Shown: positions 60,288 to 64,000 of the stretch, piece after piece
Layout of the letters: every line of letters begins with the position of its first letter
Position numbering within the stretch: the stretch's first letter is position 1
Assembly (NCBI GenBank): GCA_023144005.1
Contig: JAGLGN010000031.1
Location: 1 to 64,000 of the forward strand
Source: a bacterium
Lineage (GTDB): Bacteria; AUK180
Direction of reading: 5' to 3'
DNA: 64,000 nucleotides
Made by a program: the position numbers and the translations under genes
Notes under the pieces: model-generated
What the model was told of the DNA's origin: nothing
The model's database searches: none
Seen by the model: only the letters and a program-made list of their open reading frames with translations

Positions 60288-60541
60288 TCATCGTCCTCTT
60301 GCTGAAAATTCTCCTCGGAATATTCACTTGCCAGGCCCTTCTTTATTAATTTGATCCTGTTCTCGATCCCAGACAGTTTTTCCCTGGCTATCTTGTTCAG
60401 CTCCGCTCCACTGGAGAAGAGTTCGACAGCTTCTTCCAGAGGGAGTTCCTCATCCTCAAGTTTATTGAGTATCTGATTGAGCTTTTCAATAAGTTCTTCC
60501 AGGGACAGTACATTTACATCATTATCTTCTTTCTTTGGCAT
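60284..60541 (-). CDS. xseB: Exonuclease VII small subunit
   Basis: 85 aa, with the family core SLEELIEKLNQILNKLEDEELPLEEAVELFSSGAELN and a C-terminal acidic tail. It partners XseA to degrade single-stranded DNA. It overlaps xseA by 20 bases and ispA by four. Confidence 0.95.
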   Translation of the reverse strand: MPKKEDNDVNVLSLEELIEKLNQILNKLEDEELPLEEAVELFSSGAELNKIAREKLSGIENRIKLIKKGLASEYSEENFQQEDDE

Positions 60542-61937
60542 CTTTTACCTCCAGAGTAAGTTCTCCGCTATGGAGAATTGCCTTTAATATTTGCGACCGC
60601 TTTACCTGTGAGCTGTTCTTGACAGGTTTTCCGTCAAGATACAAGATCGAGTATCCCCTTTCCAGAATGGATAGCGGGGACAGCGCGGAAAGACGCTCCC
60701 CCAAACGTTCAACAGTTATCAGCTTTCGTCTGAATTGTTCATTCGACTTATTTATCAGTTCCGCCTCTGCTGGAAGCTCTCCCTTGCGCATGTCAAAGAT
60801 CCGTTGCGCGCTATGCGCCATTCCCTGCATCACCCTTTTCAATTCAGCGCGGTTCTCACCGGTCTTTCTAAGCGACAGGGCTTCGCGGAATCTGTTCAGA
60901 ACATGTGTAAATTCGCTTTGCTTCAGATAATTCATACGATCGGCAAGGCCTTCTATCCTGGCGGAAAGCTCCCCTACTCTTGTGGAGGCATTCCCCGATC
61001 TTATTCTAAGGCCTGAGGCCGCAGCCGTGAAGCTATTGGCCTTCATCCTGCTATTGGCCAATCGCCTGGTCAATATCGAATAATTGCTGATAAGGCGCCT
61101 TTGTATCTCTTCCCAGAGCTGTTTATTATCTGTTGAAAATAGTTCTGCCGCCGCTGTGGGCGTGGCAGCGCGAAGATCCGCGGTAAGATCGCTTATACTG
61201 AAATCCCTCTCATGTCCTACGGCGGAAACCACAGGCAGCCCGGATGAGAATATCTTTCTCGCCAATTTCTCATTATTGAACACCCAGAGGTCCTCCAGAG
61301 ATCCGCCGCCTCGAGTGATAACTATCATATCCAGCCCGCCGGAATACTCATTATTGAAGAAATCTATACCGCCCATCAATGTCTCCACCGCACGATCTCC
61401 CTGCACCTGTGAGGGATATACGATAATCTCCACCTGGGAACGGTTCTTTCTGACAACGGATGTCATATCCTTGATGGCGGCGCCCGTAGGTGAAGTTATC
61501 ACTCCAACCCTTTTTATTATCCTGGGAATATCTTTTTTGTGCTCCTGGTCAAAAAGCCCCTCTCTTGAAAGCCGGCCCTTGATCTCTTCGTAAAGAAGCT
61601 TCCATTTACCGCTGCCTTCGAGAGGAATGACCTTTTTAACGACAAGCTGAAAACTTGAGGAATAAGAGTATATATTCAAACTGCCGAATAAGATCACGCG
61701 TGCGCCTTCCTTGAGCTCATTTATCTCCGTGGAACCCTCGCCGATCCATTTGAAGGCAACGGCTCTGAGAAGATTCCGTGATTCATCCTTTATCGAAATG
61801 TAAACATGGCCTTCCTTTGAACGCCTGATCTCGGATATCTCACCCTCCACATAGATACGCTCGTAATTTGTCTTAAAAAAGTGGTTAACTTCCCTGATGA
61901 GTTCGCCAACCTGGAATACCCGCGTATCTTTCTGCAT
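60522..61937 (-). CDS. xseA: Exonuclease VII large subunit
   Basis: 471 aa. An N-terminal OB fold (YVEGEISEIRRSKEGHVYIS), the catalytic domain with RVGVITSPTGAAIKDM, TRGGGSLEDLWVFNNE and VGHERDFSISDLTADLRAATPTAAAE, a long coiled coil (about 270-400) and the C-terminal segment LERGYSIL. Complete. Confidence 0.97.
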   Translation of the reverse strand: MQKDTRVFQVGELIREVNHFFKTNYERIYVEGEISEIRRSKEGHVYISIKDESRNLLRAVAFKWIGEGSTEINELKEGARVILFGSLNIYSYSSSFQLVVKKVIPLEGSGKWKLLYEEIKGRLSREGLFDQEHKKDIPRIIKRVGVITSPTGAAIKDMTSVVRKNRSQVEIIVYPSQVQGDRAVETLMGGIDFFNNEYSGGLDMIVITRGGGSLEDLWVFNNEKLARKIFSSGLPVVSAVGHERDFSISDLTADLRAATPTAAAELFSTDNKQLWEEIQRRLISNYSILTRRLANSRMKANSFTAAASGLRIRSGNASTRVGELSARIEGLADRMNYLKQSEFTHVLNRFREALSLRKTGENRAELKRVMQGMAHSAQRIFDMRKGELPAEAELINKSNEQFRRKLITVERLGERLSALSPLSILERGYSILYLDGKPVKNSSQVKRSQILKAILHSGELTLEVKDAKERR

Positions 61938-61947
61938 TTACACTCCT

Positions 61948-63429
61948 CTATTGAATGTGAATCATATTTTCACGATCAGCACTGTCTTTAAAACGAAATG
62001 CGATCTTGCGCTTGCTCAAGCCGAAGATATAGAAATATTCGGAATTATAGTCCAGAAAAAGAGGAACTTCCGTGGAGAATTGTATACCGTCCACCGTCAA
62101 AAACCCCCTGCGGTAATTATCAAAGCTCATTTCGCCGAGATCTTCGAGAACTATGTCCACGGATTTAAAATTGCCTTTTTCCAGAAGATAATTCACATTC
62201 AGGCGGGCAAAGCCGCCCTCTTTCCCTGAAACGCTGAGCTTATAAACAGCGACCGGCAGAGAACTTCTCTGATAGAACATGAAATAAGTGCCGTCACCAA
62301 GCCCGAAAATACGCTTCTGCCTGCCGTCATCGTAGATATATATGACAGAAGAATCCTTCGCCGAATATCTTATCAGATCCTTGTCTTTCTCATACTCCAA
62401 TTTAAAGAGCTCATTGGTGTCTTTATTCAGCATTATATACTCAGAGTACTCCATAGAATTCGGAAGCGTAACGGAACTCAGAGCACTTTTTGCCTGAATG
62501 GGATTCTCGGAAGTAATGTACTTATAATCGGTATCCGCGGCAATGCCGGTGACCTTATAGCCCAAGGTCTCTTTCTTCTCCTTCCCGTCTTTGCCTGATT
62601 TGAGAAAAATGTCAAGAAATTGATTTTTGCGGTAACTTGTCTCATCCTCACCGGTGACGAACTCCATTCCCCCGTCCCCACCCTTATCAAAGTAGTGCAC
62701 GACACTTTTAGGCTGTGTTTGCTCATTGTAAATAGGGATATGATCGGTAGTTACATTTAGAAATATCTTTTGCGGCTCCCAGAGTATCCATCCGTGTTCG
62801 GGATGCTGGACAGAGACCAGTGAATGAAAGTAATCACCCGAGATCCCTTCCGTCTCGCCCTTATCAAAGAGATATGAAAATACGGATTGCGCGGGGATGC
62901 CGCTTAAGCGCAGAAGGTAAACGGTGAGGACGGTATAGCCGTAGCAATCACCCGATCTGCCGGCAAAAACGAATTCAGGGTCCTCTCCCTCATTGCCGGG
63001 AACTATCTTGTACTTCACATTTGTATTAAGCCAATCGAAGATCTTGAATACCCTTTCCAGATATGTGTCCTTGTCCGAAAAGATGTTTCGGCTGAAATAG
63101 TCATCTATCTTGGAATAACTTACAGGGTTCCGGGCAAATCTCCTGGTTTCCTTTGTGATCAATGATTTCCAATCCTTGGAATCTTTGATCGGCTTATATG
63201 AAGATATTACATTTACCGCCAATTTGCTGTGATCGATCCTTGAAAATACGGCTCTGTAATTGTAATACTCCAATGTCTCGGGCAGAAGGTCGAAATTTCC
63301 TTCAATAGTAATAACCGCATTTTCGCTTCCGCTTCTTATCTCTCCGGCAGCGGCGGCATCATTTCCCGAAAAGAAGATCGTAGATCCTAATAAAAGAATC
63401 AAGATCAAATTCTTCAGGTCTTTTTTCAC
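61948..63429 (-). CDS. Secreted transglutaminase-like protein
   Basis: 493 aa with a signal peptide (LILILLLGSTIFFSGNDAAA). A transglutaminase-like core has Cys162 (GRSGDCYGYTVLTVYLLRLSGIPAQ) and His202 (YFHSLVSV). The third position is Glu218 in LWEPQ where Asp is usual. The C-terminal 250 residues are beta-rich without a recognised domain. The start codon is GTG (GAGGA upstream) and overlaps rsmA by 71 bases. It could be a peptidase or peptidoglycan-linked enzyme in the periplasm; the true substrate is unknown. Confidence 0.82.
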   Translation of the reverse strand: MKKDLKNLILILLLGSTIFFSGNDAAAAGEIRSGSENAVITIEGNFDLLPETLEYYNYRAVFSRIDHSKLAVNVISSYKPIKDSKDWKSLITKETRRFARNPVSYSKIDDYFSRNIFSDKDTYLERVFKIFDWLNTNVKYKIVPGNEGEDPEFVFAGRSGDCYGYTVLTVYLLRLSGIPAQSVFSYLFDKGETEGISGDYFHSLVSVQHPEHGWILWEPQKIFLNVTTDHIPIYNEQTQPKSVVHYFDKGGDGGMEFVTGEDETSYRKNQFLDIFLKSGKDGKEKKETLGYKVTGIAADTDYKYITSENPIQAKSALSSVTLPNSMEYSEYIMLNKDTNELFKLEYEKDKDLIRYSAKDSSVIYIYDDGRQKRIFGLGDGTYFMFYQRSSLPVAVYKLSVSGKEGGFARLNVNYLLEKGNFKSVDIVLEDLGEMSFDNYRRGFLTVDGIQFSTEVPLFLDYNSEYFYIFGLSKRKIAFRFKDSADRENMIHIQ

Positions 63430-64000
63430 AATTTATTTCCTCTTTTTTCAACTTTGCAATTATATCACTTTTGGGTATATTATTAAAATACAGCGCTAAA
63501 CCGTTATACAGTTTTTTCCTTCTCTGACTGAAGAGCGCTTTGATAAATCTGTGGAAATTGTCGTCGACCTCATGCTTGATATCATTTCTGAACGAGACAA
63601 AGCAAGAATCAACTTTCGGAATGGGAGTGAAGACCGTCTTCGGAACCTTCTGAAATCCGGTAACGGTGAAATTATTCTGGAAAAATACGGATAATGAACC
63701 ATATACACGGCTACCCGGGGGGGATTTCAGCCGGCTGCCGTATTCATATTGCAGCATCATATGGTATTGCTCGAATTTATCGGAATCGCAGATCAGTTTT
63801 TCTATGATAGGCGTGCTGATATAATATGGTACATTCGCGATAAACAAGTATTTGTCATCTGAGGGTTCTGGTATACTGAATTTCAGAAAATCCCGGCAAT
63901 GCAAATGAAAGTTCTCATTGTCGGAAAAACGGGAATTCAAGCGAGCACAGAGCTCTTTATCCAATTCAATGGAGATGAGATTTCTGCAGTCCTCCAGAAG
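63359..64000 (-). CDS. rsmA: 16S rRNA dimethyladenosine transferase, partial
   Basis: The frame is open to the window edge, so the N-terminus (including the first SAM-binding motif) lies outside. The visible part includes LISIELDKELCARL (motif II region), NVPYYIST (the NxPY catalytic motif IV), and the KVPKTVFTPIPKVDSCFVSF segment typical of KsgA/RsmA. The C-terminal helical domain is present. The track begins at an internal TTG (63964); the family alignment continues upstream of it. First visible gene of the minus-strand run. Confidence 0.93.
   Translation of the reverse strand, partial: LLEDCRNLISIELDKELCARLNSRFSDNENFHLHCRDFLKFSIPEPSDDKYLFIANVPYYISTPIIEKLICDSDKFEQYHMMLQYEYGSRLKSPPGSRVYGSLSVFFQNNFTVTGFQKVPKTVFTPIPKVDSCFVSFRNDIKHEVDDNFHRFIKALFSQRRKKLYNGLALYFNNIPKSDIIAKLKKEEINCEKRPEEFDLDSFIRIYDLLFGK

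Overview
The window (64 kb) comes from a Gram-negative-type (diderm) bacterium. It encodes outer-membrane beta-barrels, LolA-like and MMPL lipid or lipoprotein transport, ExbB/ExbD/TonB-like energy transduction, a secretin with pseudopilins, lipoprotein signals and an O-antigen ligase family protein. Very large secreted Ig-like/beta-propeller proteins, short dispersed repeats and two REP-associated transposases recall uncultured, deep-branching candidate phyla, but nothing here fixes the taxon. No rRNA, tRNA or CRISPR was seen.

Layout. (1) 1-4740, plus strand: nikR, then a tightly packed nickel ECF uptake operon (outer-membrane barrel, NikK-, NikL-, NikM-, NikQ- and NikO-like). Related GTGYTAC/GTAGYAC boxes lie at both promoters. 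(2) 4741-5128: a gene-free patchwork of short dispersed repeats. (3) 5129-9594, plus strand: a three-gene export operon (DUF1302-like barrel, MMPL/RND transporter, LolA-like periplasmic protein) behind a near-consensus sigma-70 promoter. (4) about 9.7-45.9 kb, minus strand: an accessory block marked by CCGTCCCC (REP-like) boxes. It holds a C1-type cysteine protease lipoprotein, a GspE-like ATPase fused to a class III nucleotidyl cyclase, and a giant surface-protein operon (509-aa membrane-anchored protein, 5920-aa M23-peptidase/Ig/propeller protein, 195-aa TPR protein, 2897-aa propeller/FnIII/Ig protein). A second, shortened copy of the first two genes of that operon is sandwiched between two 925-bp RAYT/REP elements. 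(5) 45.9-51.1 kb, minus strand: a secretin/PilNOP/pseudopilin operon. (6) 51.1-64.0 kb, minus strand: thymidine kinase, a sensor-less histidine kinase with an NtrC-type regulator, O-antigen ligase family protein, FecR/TPR protein, TonB-like/ExbD/ExbB, then dxs, a polyprenyl synthetase, xseB, xseA, a transglutaminase-like protein and rsmA/ksgA, which runs off the right edge.

How it fits together. The left end is a nickel-regulated import system plus a separate envelope-lipid export system. The middle is a lineage-specific surface-protein locus that has been duplicated and rearranged with RAYT/REP elements. The right end is housekeeping (isoprenoid precursors, exonuclease VII, rRNA methylation) linked to envelope energisation and a type II/IV-pilus-like assembly. 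The best candidates for something undescribed are the giant M23-Ig-propeller operon with its broken paralogous module, and the ATPase-cyclase fusion.
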